Shown here: positions 24,545 through 36,526 of the stretch, in pieces
Numbering within the stretch: position 1 is the stretch's first letter
Layout: the number at the start of each line of letters is the position of its first letter
Source of the DNA: Desmodus rotundus
Lineage: Eukaryota; Chordata; Mammalia; Chiroptera; Phyllostomidae
Length of the DNA stretch: 64,000 nucleotides
Assembly: GCF_022682495.2 (NCBI RefSeq)
Contig: NC_071388.1
Span: 30,798,139-30,862,138, forward strand
Direction of reading: 5' to 3'
Translations under genes and position numbers: made by a program
Notes under the pieces: generated by a model
Told to the model about the DNA's origin: nothing
Databases searched by the model: none
What the model saw: only the letters and a program-made list of their open reading frames with translations

Positions 24545-27180
24545 TTTTAACTCAACTTTTTAAGGTATAATTTACATTCAATAAGGTGCAACAATGTTAC
24601 TATTACACACTTAAATGAATGCACCATATAACTATTACAACAATAAAGATGTAAATATTTGCATCACTGTAAATGTTTCTCTTATTTTCTTTCCAGGATA
24701 ATTATTTTACCCTCAACCATAACAATCAGTGATCTGTTTTCTGTCACTATATGTTATATTTGTGTTTTCTAAGGTGTCATATAAAAAGAATAATTTAGTA
24801 TGTAATCATTTATGTCTGTATTCTTTCACTCAACAAAAGGTTTATGAAATTCATGTTTTTGCTTATATTAGTAGCACATTCCTATTTATTACTGAATAAT
24901 ATTTTATTACTAAGTAAATACCTAAGAGTAGAATGGTTGGCTCATATGGTAAATGCATATTTAGCCTTATAAAATACTGCCCAATTGTCTTCCAGAATTA
25001 TTTAACTTTATGTTTCCACCCAGTGTATGAGAGTTCCTTACGTTCTATTCTCGTCAAAACTTGGCCTTGTCAGTCAAGAGGTTATGTGGGATTTCTGCAT
25101 CTAGGTTAATTAGGGTTATTTTTCTATGGTTTTCTTTTTTGTAATGTTTCTTCTAGTTTTGGTACAGAGTAATGTTGGCTCAGTAAAGTGAATTGGAAGT
25201 ATTTCCCCCTTTCTATTTCCTGCAAGAGTTTGTGTACAATTGGTACAATTTCTTACTTGAATGTTTGAGATAATTCACCAGTAAAGCTATCTTGCCCTAG
25301 CATTTTACTTGATGACAAATTTTTATTTATTAACTCATTTTAAAAATTAATATAAGGCTATTTAGGCTTTGCATTACTTCTTGAGTCTGCTTACTACATT
25401 GTAATATACTGTGCCTTACAAGGTGTTTGTCTATTTCATATAAACTGTCAAATATATTTACAAGGATTATTCATAGCATTCTCTTATTAATATGTGCCCT
25501 GCCTTTACCCTCACTCAGTTTAGCTAAAGGTTGGTCAATTCCATTGGCCTTACCAAAATCACATTGATTGTCTCCATTGTTTTATTTATTTCACTGATTA
25601 TAATCTTATCTTTATTATTTTTCTCTTTATTTATTTTGAGTTGGATTGATCTTTGTTTTTAGTTTCTAAACTTTATACTTTACCACTTTTCTGATATAAG
25701 CACTTAAATTATACATTTCTCTAAACACTGCTTTAGTTTTTCCCTATACATATTAATAATGATTTCATTCAATTTACAATGCTTTCTAATTCCCTTGGGA
25801 TTTATTCCTTCAGTCATGGATATCAGAATTGCATTGTTAAATTTCTAAACATTTGGGTAAATTCTAAATGCCATTTTGTATTCTAAGTTACTTCCATTTT
25901 GATCAGAAAATATACTCTTTATGTCTATAATCACTTCACATCCCCTGAGACTTGGGTTTTAGCTCACAATATGGTCTATCTGGTAAAATGTTTTTGAAAA
26001 ATTGTATATTCTGTAATCACTGACTAAAGTTGTTATCAATGGAAATTAAGTTATTTAATAGTTTTTGAGTTGTTATTGCCATTATAGTTGTATAAGTCTA
26101 TCTTGTTGATTGTCTTCCGAATTATTGGTAGTAGATATTGAAATATACAACTATATGTATGGGCTTGTCTACTTCTCTGGGTGGTATCAATTTATGCTTC
26201 ATGTATTTTGAAGCTCTGTTATTCAGTACATACACACTTAGAATGGCACTGTGTTTTCTTGAGAAATTTATTCCTATATTAATATGAAATGCCCCTTCTC
26301 ACACTAATCAACTTTGCCTAAAATCTATTTTGTGTCAAATTAACATAACCCCTTCAGATATTTTGGTTTATTGCTATTATATATATCCTTTTCATCCTTT
26401 TAAAAAATGGTATATTTTAAAATATATTTTATTCTTTTTGCATAAAGTGAGTTTACTGTAGATAGCCTATACTTGGTCTTGCTTTTTTTCAAGTCTAAAA
26501 CTCCCTACCTTTTATTATGAGTAGTTTACATTTGTAGTTAATGTATTTTTCTATATGGGTTTACATCTATGAGAATGCTGTTTGTTTTCTATTTATCTGA
26601 ACTATACTTTGCTTCTTTTTCTTCTTTTGTGACAGCATGGATATTGTGACAGCATGGATGTACCTGGAGAATATTATGCTAAGTGAAATACGCCAATCAG
26701 AGAAAGACAAGTAGCACATGATTTCACTCATACGTGGAATCTAATGAACAAACTGAACTAACAAAATACACACAGACTCATAGATAGAAAGCAGATGATA
26801 GTTTGGAGCCCTGGGGTTGAGTGATGGAGGGATTGAGCAAAAAAAGAAAAAAGACCCATGGGCAGGGACAACAGTATGGTGACCATGGAGGGGGCAGGGA
26901 GTGGGTGGGAATAAATGAATGAATGAATAAATAAATAAATAAATAAATGTTGTTATTCTCGGATTTACAATATGCATCATTAACTTATCACAGTCTACCT
27001 TCAAAATGATACTTATTTATAATGTTAGAACATTACAACAATATGCTTTCATTTCTTAATATTTCATTGTTCCCTACTATTGTCATATATAACAAACACA
27101 ATAATATAATTGTATTATGTTTGCTTTAATCTACACAAATATATTTTAAATACATTTTTGAATGACAAGAACTACTGACA
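24545..27180 (-). mobile_element. Old LINE-1, long ORF2 and 3' region, interrupted
   Basis: From 24545 the antisense L1 3' region is readable ('aaggtataatttacattcaataaggtgcaac', 'ctgtattctttcactcaacaaaagg', 'acctaagagtagaatggttggctcatatggta'). From about 25170 on the antisense of ORF2 follows in order: 'gttggtcaattcc', 'cccttgggatttattccttcagtcatgg', 'gttttagctcacaatatggtctatc', 'gtatattctgtaatcactgac'. The tail end resumes after 26955 ('ttaacttatcacagtctaccttcaaa'). A younger L1 3' end sits inside at about 26632-26950. It is full of stops and not functional. Confidence 0.75.
26632..26950 (+). mobile_element. LINE-1 3' end inserted in the older L1, with AAAT/GAAT tail
   Basis: It reads the end of L1 ORF2 ('gagaatattatgctaagtgaaatacgccaatcag', 'cacatgatttcactcatacgtggaatctaa') and a 3' UTR ending in a short tandem tail of GAAT and AAAT units at about 26910-26948. 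The 3' UTR differs from the copies at 3655 and 6925, so it is another subfamily. Confidence 0.75.
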
Positions 27181-27194
27181 GAGTCATCTAAAGA

Positions 27195-28645
27195 AATATA
27201 AACTCTGGTTACACATATAATAAACAGAGGAAATTAGTAATTTTAAAATTTCCCATTAAGAAAACCTCAGGGTCAGATGATTTCAATGACAAATTATATC
27301 AAATACCATATTTTGCCATGTATAATATGCAAATTTTTGCCCAAATTTTTGAGGGAAAAATAAAGATGTGCATTATACACGGGTAGTACTAATTCTGTAT
27401 CTATATAAATGTTTTTAATTCTTTTACTTATGCTTCTGCATTAAAAGTGTAACTCTAGAAAACCATAAAGATATCCATATGAAAATAATACCCTGGAATG
27501 TGATCATTGGTTTTGTTTCTAAATATAAGTAAATAAATGAGTTAAAGAATTAAAATGAAAGCTTTTTTCCTGAAAGTTTGGGCCAAAAACGTGGGTGTAC
27601 ACTGTACACAGGAGCACATTATACATGGCAAAATACAGTAGTTTAAGAAGAATTAATGCAAATTTTTCACAAATCCTCCCAAAGTTAAGAAAAAGAGAGA
27701 ACACTTCCCAACTCATTCCATGAAACCATTATCACCCTGATACCAAAGCCAGACAAGGACTTCATAAGATAGAAACCTATAGACGAATATGAATATGCAT
27801 ATGAATGAAATATAAAAGTCCTCAACAAAAAAATAGAGAACCATATCCAACAATGTATAGTAGGGAACATATACTATGTATGATCAAGTAGGATGTATCT
27901 CAGGAAAACAAGGTTGAGAAATCTGAAAATCAATTAATGTAATATACTGTACCAACAGAATAAAGGACAAATCCACATTATCATCTCAATAGATGCAGAA
28001 AAAAATGCTTACAAAATCAAAACCCTTTTATGATAAAAGTAACTCAACAAACTAGAAATAGAAGAGAACTTACTCAACCTGATAAATTGAACAAAGACAA
28101 GGAACAGAGGCAAGGATACCTGTCCATGCCACTTCAACATTGTACTGGAAGTTCTAGCCTGAGCAAAAAGAGCGAGAAAATAACATAAAAATCACCCAAA
28201 ATAGAAAGGAGAAATTAAAATATTTCTATTTGGAGATGACATAATCTTGTATGTAGAAAATCTTAGAGAATCCACTTACAAAAAAAAATGTTAGAAGTAA
28301 TAAAAAACTCAACAAAGTTTCAGGAAATAAGATCAACACATAAAAGTCAAGTGGATTTCTATATACCAGCAAGGAACAATCTGAAAGTAACATTAAGAAA
28401 CAATTCTACTTACAATAGCACACAAAAATGATTAAAAAACACATAAGAACAAATTTAACAAAACAATGCAAAAATTAGATACTGAAAACTGTAAAACACT
28501 GTTGAAATTAATTAAAGACCTGAAGTAAATGGAAAGACATTTCACGCTCAAGGATCAAACAACTTAATAGTTTTCAAATGGTAATACTTCCCCAACCTGG
28601 TCTACCAATTCAATTCAATCTCTTCCTACCATAAAAGCAAGGAGC
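27195..28645 (+). mobile_element. LINE-1 ORF2 fragment, interrupted by a Tc1/mariner-like element
   Basis: The ORF2 middle region is readable on both sides of the insert: 'aaacctcagggtcagatgatttcaatgacaaattatatcaaa' before, and 'gtttaagaagaattaatgcaaat ... cacttcccaactcattccatga' after. It continues to 'gtggatttctatataccagcaagg' and 'ttaaagacctgaagtaaatgg', then fades near 28645. Stops are frequent and neither end of the L1 is present. Confidence 0.8.
27306..27638. mobile_element. Tc1/mariner-like non-autonomous DNA transposon nested in L1
   Basis: The element is 333 bp and flanked by TA at 27304-27305 and 27639-27640. Its ends are inverted: CCATATTTTGCCATGTATAA at the left against the reverse complement of the right end, which reads CTGTATTTTGCCATGTATAA. 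The L1 reading frame context is continuous if the element is removed, so it inserted after the L1. It has no coding capacity and would have depended on another copy's transposase. The subfamily is not identified. Confidence 0.85.
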
Positions 28646-28668
28646 AAACTAGCATCTATTGCATCTGA

Positions 28669-28675
28669 AATAGAT

Positions 28676-28730
<55 letters not shown>

Positions 28731-28731
28731 A
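28669..28731. repeat. (GATA)n microsatellite
   Basis: About 12 consecutive GATA/TAGA units with one interruption near 28719 (GATAATAGATA). It lies just beyond the L1 fragment. Confidence 0.95.
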
Positions 28732-29619
28732 CATATTTTCATAGGCTGGAAGGATTAATAAGAAACTAATGAACGCATAAAAGCATTTTAGCATGGTGGT
28801 AGTTGGGTTAAAAGTGGGAGAATGTGGGGACAGGCTAGCTTTATGTATTGTCCTGCTCTTTGTGTTCTATGCAGTCTTCTAAGTACTGGGCAAGACAGGG
28901 GCAGAAACTCTGCAGGCCCATCCCGGCAGTGCGGTGGAATGTGGACAAGGCTGGCTTCACAGAGTCAGACCAGAGTCTTACCTCATGAATTCAGTGAGCT
29001 CTGCGCGGAGATACTCCGGACACAGCATGTGGCTTCACATTACTTTGGACCTTCAGAGACTGTAACTAATACTAAGACAGGAGCAAGTGAGGGTGAGTAG
29101 GAGGCCAGCTGACTAATTCCAGTGGGTTCTGAACTTCTTTATTTCATTTCCAGAGCAACTATAGCTAAGATTCTCCCATGTCTCTCCATTTGGTCCTGCA
29201 CTAACACAGGGAGAAAGAGGAGGTCTAGAGGAGGTAAAAACATTTGCCTAAGGATGACGCTGCTGCTCAATGTTCTAGAAAAGATGGTGAGAGAAGGGGG
29301 GGAGGCAAAGGTGAATGGCAGAGATTCTGCTAACTTCGGGCAGCAAATATACTTTTGGGAAAAGTGAAATCAAGACACTTCTTTGGCCTTGATCCACGTT
29401 TAGATTTGTTCAGACTTTTGGAGTTCAAGTTACACAGTGGGAAATGTTTTGATGAATTAATCCCATCCGAAAGTGGGAAAGAATTTTCAAGAGTCCTCAA
29501 TGTCTTTATGTGAGAAACCCAGTGGCCCGAGTTCCTTCTTCACCTTTCTCCAGCCTTCCACTCTGTATATCTTTCCAAAGTTAATTAATTGCAAACTATC
29601 GCTGCTTAATTGCTTTTAG

Positions 29620-29739
29620 AGATGGACCCCTGCACAGGTGGGAATGGATGTGCCCGCATCTGTCAGAGTGAGAACGGAGTGGCCAGGTGTGCCTGTCACC
29701 CAGGCTACCAGCTGTCTGAAGACAAAAAGGCTTGCAGAG
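29620..29739 (+). CDS. EGFEM1: EGF-like module exon, intact
   Basis: Acceptor AG at 29618-29619 and donor GT at 29740-29741 bound a 120-base exon in phase 1-1. It encodes one EGF module of 39 full codons with six cysteines at module positions 4, 10, 14, 23, 25 and 38, and the core CHPGYQL between the last two. The calcium-binding start is not canonical: the residues before the first cysteine are M-D-P rather than D-x-D/N-E. The last base plus the first two of the next exon make GAC (Asp), so the join is clean. EGF modules of this type act as extracellular spacers or binding modules. The acceptor has a short pyrimidine tract (ttgcttttag). No damage is visible. Confidence 0.85.
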
Positions 29740-30149
29740 GTAGGAACTTGAATCTGATAGCTTAATTGTGTAATTGTATGAAATTTTGTGGTAATTCAGT
29801 TTGAATAGTTAGGACAACTAGGAGAAAGGTGTTTTCATTTTTATGCTTAAAATGGAACATTTATATTCTTAGTTGATCACTCGGAAAAGTACTTTACGAT
29901 ACTATAAAAACTCTGAAAGTTTTAATTACCAAAAAAAAAAGGTCCGGTATAGTTTCAGAATTAATGCCATTTGTTTTCTGTTTCTCATTCTGAAGTGAAT
30001 TCCAGAATTGATATTTCAGAGCCTCGCATAACCACACAGGGAGGGGTTTTTGTTTATTTGTTTGTTTTCTTTTATTGTAGGCTACAAAAGGTACAGATAA
30101 CCTTTTAAAAGCAAGGACTGCTAATGAGTGTTATCAGAAATAGGGATAA

Positions 30150-30371
30150 TTAAGAAAGAAAGAGAGAGAGAGAGATAGAAAGAAAGGAAAGAAAGGAAGA
30201 AAGGAAGAAAGGAAGGAAGGAAGGAAGGAAGGAAGGAAGGAAGGAAGGAAGGAAGGAAGGAAGGAAGGAAGGAAGGGAGAGAGAGAGAAAGAGAGAGGGA
30301 GGGAGGGAGGGAGAAGGAGGGAGGAAGGGAGGGAGGAAGGAAGGAAGGGAGGGAGGGAGGGAGGGAGAAAG
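30150..30371. repeat. Purine-only GGAA/GAAA/GGGA microsatellite
   Basis: About 220 bp almost entirely of A and G on the + strand: GAAA and GA at the left, a central block of about 19 GGAA units, then GGGA/GGAA mixtures. The minus-strand frame across it is only Leu/Pro/Ser/Phe repetition and is not a gene. Confidence 0.97.
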
Positions 30372-30970
30372 GGCCTCTATAAATACAAGGCTGCATATTT
30401 CTGTTTCCTAGAAATAACAAAACAGACATACTTCGGTTGAAAGATAAGTGATAAATTACTTCATGTCCAGAACTGATAAATGAAGCCATTCTCGTGAGAC
30501 AGTCATTGCTTTAATAACTTATGAGGAATCATAGAATCCTTCATTTTATCATGATGTGAGAAACAGTGTATTTGGATTAGTTATGAAAATACCAAAATAT
30601 TTCCTGGCTTATGACTGAAAAACACTTCGAGAAAATGAAAAACAATTAAACATAAAAACTGGTGTAAGTTAGATTTTTTTTTCCTTTACGTCAAAACTAT
30701 GGTAACATAGTTTTCTGTGGACTATGGGAACCCACTTTTCCAACAGAAAACATTTCTGCTTTGGTCCTCTGTTCACAAGCTCAGCGCCTGCCACAGAATA
30801 GACTCTGGTTAGATATGTGTGGGGAACTGACAAATATGTACATATATAAATATATGCATATACCTATATCTATCCACATATAATCTCTTTCAAAGTCTTA
30901 TTTAATACCATTCTTCCTAGAAAGTCTGTCCTCCAGTTACTGCCTAGGGTTTTACAAATACCTTACAAGG

Positions 30971-31405
30971 ATGAGTATTTCTCTCAAGTTCCCTGGTAAG
31001 GATGTCAGGCAGGGCAGCAAAAGGAAGAAATTCTGGTGGGAAAATGATGGTGAGACCTATCCATTTAAAGGGAAGGAGCAGGGACTACCTGGGCCACAAA
31101 ATGAAGTGACACCGACTGGACTTGGCTATTGGTGTCAGAGAAAGAGAGGGCATGGCTGTTTAAATAGCACGGCCCAGTGGCAATCATACGTCCAGCATCC
31201 AGCGTGGATTGCTACGTATGAAGGCCCCGAATCTGCCTTATCTACTGACTCCCTTAAATCAGGGCAATGCCTGATTTGGGGGACGAATATGAAATATACC
31301 CCTAAAGACAAATTAGAATGGCTTCTTACCCATATTATTAGGGGACAGATAATGTCTCTTTTTATTGCTTGTGTTCTCTTTCTCCCAGTTAGTAGATACT
31401 GGTAG
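30971..31405 (+). other. Unexplained 144-codon open frame rich in tryptophan
   Basis: The frame is open for 144 codons in AT-rich intron sequence and encodes eight tryptophans, with stretches such as KFWWENDGETYPFKG and LGYWCQRKRGHGCLN, and ends with a hydrophobic segment. The composition resembles a retroviral surface protein more than random translation, but I cannot match it to a family and no LTR is nearby. It could be a retroelement remnant or chance. It is not an exon of the EGF gene: there is no EGF cysteine pattern. Confidence 0.25.
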
Positions 31406-31625
31406 GTTGCAATAGAAATAAGTGTCTGAGAGCATAAGACTGACACTAGAATGACTGTCATTAGCAGTTAATTTATTTGCAAACACAGAGCCTTTCTGGT
31501 ATTTTTGAGGTACACTTGATGTTGAGTGTTGCTGGGGAAGGAATGCATAAGTTCGTTTTTATAGTTTATACACAAATCGTTATGCAGCCTCCAAAGACAT
31601 AGCCACTGCGTGTCTGTCTCTGCAG

Positions 31626-31748
31626 ACAGAAGCGAGTGTGCCGGAGGGCTGGCTCGCTGCAGCCATCGCTGTGTGAGCACAGTGGGATCTTTCACCTGTG
31701 CCTGCCACCCTGGCTTCCAGCTGGGGGCTGACGGAACACAGTGTTACA
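31626..31748 (+). CDS. EGFEM1: EGF-like module exon, intact
   Basis: The acceptor tctctgcag ends at 31625 and the donor gtaagt starts at 31749. The exon is 123 bases, phase 1-1. With the join codon it reads [12 protein letters not shown], then [10 protein letters not shown] and CHPGFQL, with six cysteines in EGF order. The Asp-x-x-Glu-Cys start resembles a calcium-binding EGF, but Ser replaces the usual Asp/Asn before Glu. The Asx-hydroxylation consensus C-x-[DN]-x4-[FY]-x-C also has Ser at the D/N position. Calcium binding is therefore uncertain. The splice sites are strong and there is no damage. Confidence 0.9.
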
Positions 31749-34700
31749 GTAAGTGGCAGTGAATCACAGCCCTGGAAATGTGTGGCATTTGACAAGTATT
31801 AAACAAGAGTAATAAAAGAACGACACTGAATATTTTGTCAAAGTGAAGCTCCTGAGACTGTTTTCCACAAGGGTGGGGCAGGGCTGAGAGCTTAGAAGTT
31901 CAACCCTTTCCTTTTAATTTAAAGAAATGGGCCCAGAGTCCATAGCAAATAGTCGGCGTAATGATCCCCAGTGTAGCCAGTAAGGACTAAGTCTCAGGTC
32001 TTCTGACTTGGGGCTCTCTTGGACCCATGGCTCTCCTTGCAGAAAGTCTGCTTCCCTTCATCACCTCTGCCATGCAATGTCTAGAAAACACTAGTCGATG
32101 TAAAACTCAAGAAAAAAGAGCTAGCAGGACGGAAGGAACCAGCAGTACAAGAAGAGCTCCAGATTGTAGCAAAATGACTGACCCACTGTTTGCTCTAAAG
32201 AGTACATTTCATGTCAGCTCTTTTCTCCCCCCACCCCATTTTTATTCCTTTCCATTCTGCCTCCTTAAACGTCACCTTCCAACTTATTCTCTTTCACGGA
32301 CTCATCCCTCTGCTACTGTGATACATGCCACCTAACCTTAGCTTCTTCCTCCCCTAGGCTCAGTTATGCAATGTAATATATCCTTATTATGGACACATTA
32401 CAATGTTAATATGCTGAGTTATTAGCTGCTACTCATAGCTATTGCAGCTATTTCCTTCTCATGTCTTCCCCACTGGTCTGCTGATCATCTGTAGATGAAC
32501 GTGCTTCCTACTTAACGAAGCTTAACACCATCTGCTACAGATTCCTTCCAGTTCCACGTTCTCCACCTCAATATTTCCCATCCACACCCACCCTCTACTT
32601 CTTCCCTCCTTTTTCAAATGGCAGAATATTTTTTTCTTATTTCTTTGGATGGTTTCTTTATCTTTGCCTCTTATGTAATCATGGTATATCAATAATTCAT
32701 TTTCCTTCCTCATCTTCAGACTTTACCTTTTTCTCAGTGACTTCTTCCCTTCCTTCTCCACTTCATATCTACACCTTAGCAGGTGAGTGTTCTAGGTTTG
32801 AAATGCAACCGTGTTGACTGGTTTTATTTTAAAGTCATAAATCTCAAATGGGTAAGCAAATATGGCTTCTCAAGGCTATGCTAAGAGAACATGTCCACTT
32901 TCATCTTCATCAAAATGAATGTTGAATGTTTTCTTTCTCTTCTAAATCTTTATTATCACCCCCCTTTTACCTTCATCCTTACCTTGCCTCTTATGTCATC
33001 AGTATGATGTATGCAAACTACCAGACAGGCTAGCGACTGATGGGAAATAGCTCGCAGAGTTATTTGGGAAAGACTCCACCCCTGTTAATGTGCTGTCCAA
33101 GACTGTCTTCTCCATTGCACCTCGGGTCCCATTCCCTCTCATTATCTGAAGGTCTTTGCTCTTGCAATTGTCTGGTGGATCATTCTCAGCAGCGTATCCA
33201 CGTGGTCCGGTATGTCCTATCTCTGGAGTACCCTCTGCTAAGCCTACCTGCCACTGGAGCTTTAATCTGATCATCTTCACAGCACTCATTTCATAATTCT
33301 ATCAGTGTCTTCTCCCCATCTTGCATTCTCTCGTCATCCCAGACTAATTAGATTATCACCTCTACCTCTGTGCAGTCACCTATGAACTCCAGGTTACCAG
33401 ACTGCCTGCTAACTTCTCTAATTTCACCCTACGTGACCTCTCAGCTGCTTTCAATACAGTTGACTAACCCCCATTATTCTTGGAATACTTTCTTTTCTTC
33501 CCTGTTTTTACACTTTGCATGTTTTTCTCTCCATCTTTGGCCTCTCTCTCAATGTTGAATTTATATTTCCACTTTTCCCTTGAACCACATGTGTATATGC
33601 AGGTATCAAACTATGTACTCCACATCTCTGTTTGCTTGACTACTAAGCATTGCAAACTTGATAGGCCCCCCACAAACTGCTGATTTCTAGTTTCAGTTCA
33701 AAAGATGCTTCTCCCGTTCCCCCCATCTCAGTAAACTATCAATTTATCATTGAAGCTAAAGATCCAATGATAAAAAATTAATAAGTGACAGACAGGGATT
33801 TGAACTTGAGTCTTTAGGCTCCAAATATACTATCCTTTAAACTTTATCATGTATTTTTATACATTATGTATTATCAGTTTTAATTAATGGAGAAGAATAA
33901 AGATAGTGATAAGTAGAATAAATAACTTTGTGTTCTTACTTTAGCTCAATCATGAAGAGACATTCTTAGAGTCACTAAATTCTTCATTTTCCTCCACTGC
34001 ATAAAATTCTGTTTCTGTAATGCCTGGGTTGTCAGTAAAGTCTTAAAGTCTGTTGGTATATTTCTACTGCTTAAAGACAGTGCAGTTTTGCTATAGTGAT
34101 ATCTGCCTTTTAAAGAGCAAACTAAATAAAAAGGGAAAGAAGAATTAACTACTAAAGATACAACTTCTGTAGTGAGCCTTTCTCTTAATGCCCTGAGGCA
34201 GAGAGAAATATGGATGAGTTTTTCTTTCTTATTAATATATTAATATTTTGGCTTTTTAATGTGGCCAGAGGTATAAGAGCATTTTACAAATGTATGAAAT
34301 AAAATCTCTTGTAATCTGACTGGTGAATTCTCAGTTATCATGAAAGAGAAGGCCATTATTAATGAGTTATGAGGCACAGGCTTTCTATAGAATTTACTTG
34401 GGAAAGGAATTTTCCCTAGAGTTGAATACATTTAGTAGAATAATATTTTTATATTTATTCCCCTTATGTGAATATTTGCCTAGCCAAATTCTTTGTGCAG
34501 CTTTCACCAGACTTCAATATTTATTGATATACAAAACTTACTTGATAAAAACTGGTATTTTGAGTTGTTTCAAAACCTGTAGGTGGAGTAAATGCTTTCA
34601 GAGCCTGGTGATGTTTAACAATGGATTATGTGTCCATTATATAGCAATGCGTATTTTAGGAAAATATTGTTTTAACACTTTCCTAGGAAAACAGTATTTT

Positions 34701-36526
34701 ATATTTATATGTTCGCTTCGCAGAGGCTCTCAAAACATCAACTCCCTACAGTGTGCTGTAAAGAACTATCACTATCTTGTGATTAGAAATTAGAACATTC
34801 CAGATTTAGCATGGTTAAATAAGATTTTCCCCAAATTCCCAAGCAATATATAATTGAACTTTAATTCCATATGTACTTAATGCATGTATATAATTAATAA
34901 TAATTCTTTGCTGCCTATGAGAAACTACAGGGGTCATTTTAAAAGTTTTTCAAAGTATAATTTTTTGAGTGTATGATTATACATTATCTGTATCAAGGAT
35001 GCAAAATCTTAGCTTACTCCTAGTGGGAAGTTATAGATGTGAGCATACCCTTGGTTAGTCTCCTGTATTTTTAATGACATTACAATAATGTTATTTGCAT
35101 TTAAAGCAAATTACTACCAGAAGTCTTTGAGCTGCACTGATCACAGAAAAATAATAAGAGCCAAAGTTTGAAAGATGTCTCCCTAAAGAGTACATGTTAA
35201 CATACCACAAAAATATCATTTCCTTGCATTATTTCAATCTTTTCTTTAGTTTTCTAATTTTTCTGATCTACGATAGTTGTTTCTAGACCCAAAGGGCTTC
35301 TTATTTTCAACAATAAATTAATTAGCATAATCCTTCTTTTGTGTGTTCAATTATTCAAAACCTATTTTTGAACACCTGTCATCAACTTGGTAACAGAGGA
35401 TGGTGATGGAGCAGAGGGACAAGCTCAATGACAGGCGTGTGTACCAGGTGCTCTGGGACACATGGCCCATTGCTTGCCATCGCCTGGAGGCCGGGAAGAG
35501 GGAGGACTATTTCTGCACTGCACCTGGACAGAAACTATAGCAGATACCCAGGCAGTTTCAATGGTGATAACAGACTTCCAAGGAGTACCACAACCCCAAG
35601 TACCCTTGCCCTGTTCTTTCCCATCTTACTTATGTGAAAAGCTTCCCATGTTAAGAATGGAAGGAAATGACCCAATGCAGACACTCTTATTAACAAGAGG
35701 TCTGTCCAAGCAACACAAATGAAAAACAATAGAGGCCAATGGTAACAACAGCAGAGTACCTAAATTCCATACTTTTAACACTGATTCAAAGCATTATTAA
35801 ATGTCTCATTTCCTCCCGTAGGAAATGATTGATTAAATGCCTATGTGCTCGGTACAATTGGCGTACATATGGTGAGGCTGATGTCACCCAAAATGCCCAA
35901 ATTAGCATGCACTGGGATCAGCAAATTGGTTCACAGAATAATAGTATGTTTGTATAATAGGTGACTCTCATATACCTCAAAGCTAATTAGCACATGAACA
36001 TGATACTAGTTGATACTAGTTAAATATGATCAGCTAATTCATTGGTTTTGTGTTCATGCTTTTGTTCCAAGTCTATTTTTTAAAGTATTTTCATGTACTC
36101 CTAGCCTCTAAAAAGTACAGATAATAACATACCATTAGCTTGAGAACAGAAATGTCAGCTGGCAAACAACCTATTTGCTTTCTGATTAAGGATTCAATAC
36201 ACATATTTTTTATATCCTGAAAATATTGAGAATTCCCAGAAGTAAATGTCCTTTAAGATAAGTGTTTGATAACCACAGGGGGATTATTTACCTTTCTGTG
36301 TCACTTTGTCAATTTAACATTATTTATAGTTTTATTAATATTTTGATATTGTATAGACATTTGCAATGCTTAATAGCCCTCACACTTTTACTTTTATATG
36401 TTGAGAGTGTTGATAAATTTCCAATAAAATTTGTCATAGCTTTCCCAACAGAATGTACCTGTTGTTGACATATATTCAGGTTTCTCTGTTGTTATGCTAA
36501 TAACCCTCTTCTGCTTGTTTGGAAAG
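31749..36526. other. Intron with an L2 remnant
   Basis: The recognisable content is an L2 remnant at 33100-33720. The remainder, including several short open frames near 34.4 and 35.5 kb, shows no protein family or RNA that I recognise. Confidence 0.6.
33100..33720 (+). repeat. L2 (CR1-clade) LINE, reverse transcriptase region
   Basis: Around 33436-33474 the + strand reads R-D-L-S-A-A-F-N-T-V-D followed by a stop, which matches the DLSAAFDTVD motif of CR1/L2-clade reverse transcriptases. Downstream 'ttatatttccacttttcccttgaacc' continues the L2 order. Frames are broken many times. Confidence 0.6.

Larger units (their letters stand above)
11569..29619. other. Long intron
   Basis: No other EGF-like exon was found in these 18 kb by reading for C-x-N-G-G-C and C-x-C-x2-G patterns. 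The stretch holds a VES SINE, MIR and L2 fragments, old L1 pieces and a nested transposon complex at 24.5-28.7 kb. Much of 11.6-14.6 kb, 18-19 kb and 20.6-23.2 kb shows nothing I can name. A full palindromic CRE-like octamer (TGACGTCA) is at 11835-11842. Confidence 0.6.
29740..31625. other. Intron with a long purine tract and a Trp-rich open frame
   Basis: The intron holds a GGAA-rich microsatellite (30150-30371) and an unassigned open frame at 30971-31405, both described separately. The rest is AT-rich with no feature I can name. Confidence 0.7.

Noticed and set aside
30121..30489. 122-codon minus-strand open frame
   Set aside because: Translation of the GGAA/GAAA microsatellite; only Ser/Leu/Pro/Phe repetition.
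34362..34793. 143-codon open frame
   Set aside because: AT-rich, Leu/Tyr/Phe-rich composition expected from non-coding sequence; no homology recognised and no splice sites that fit the gene.
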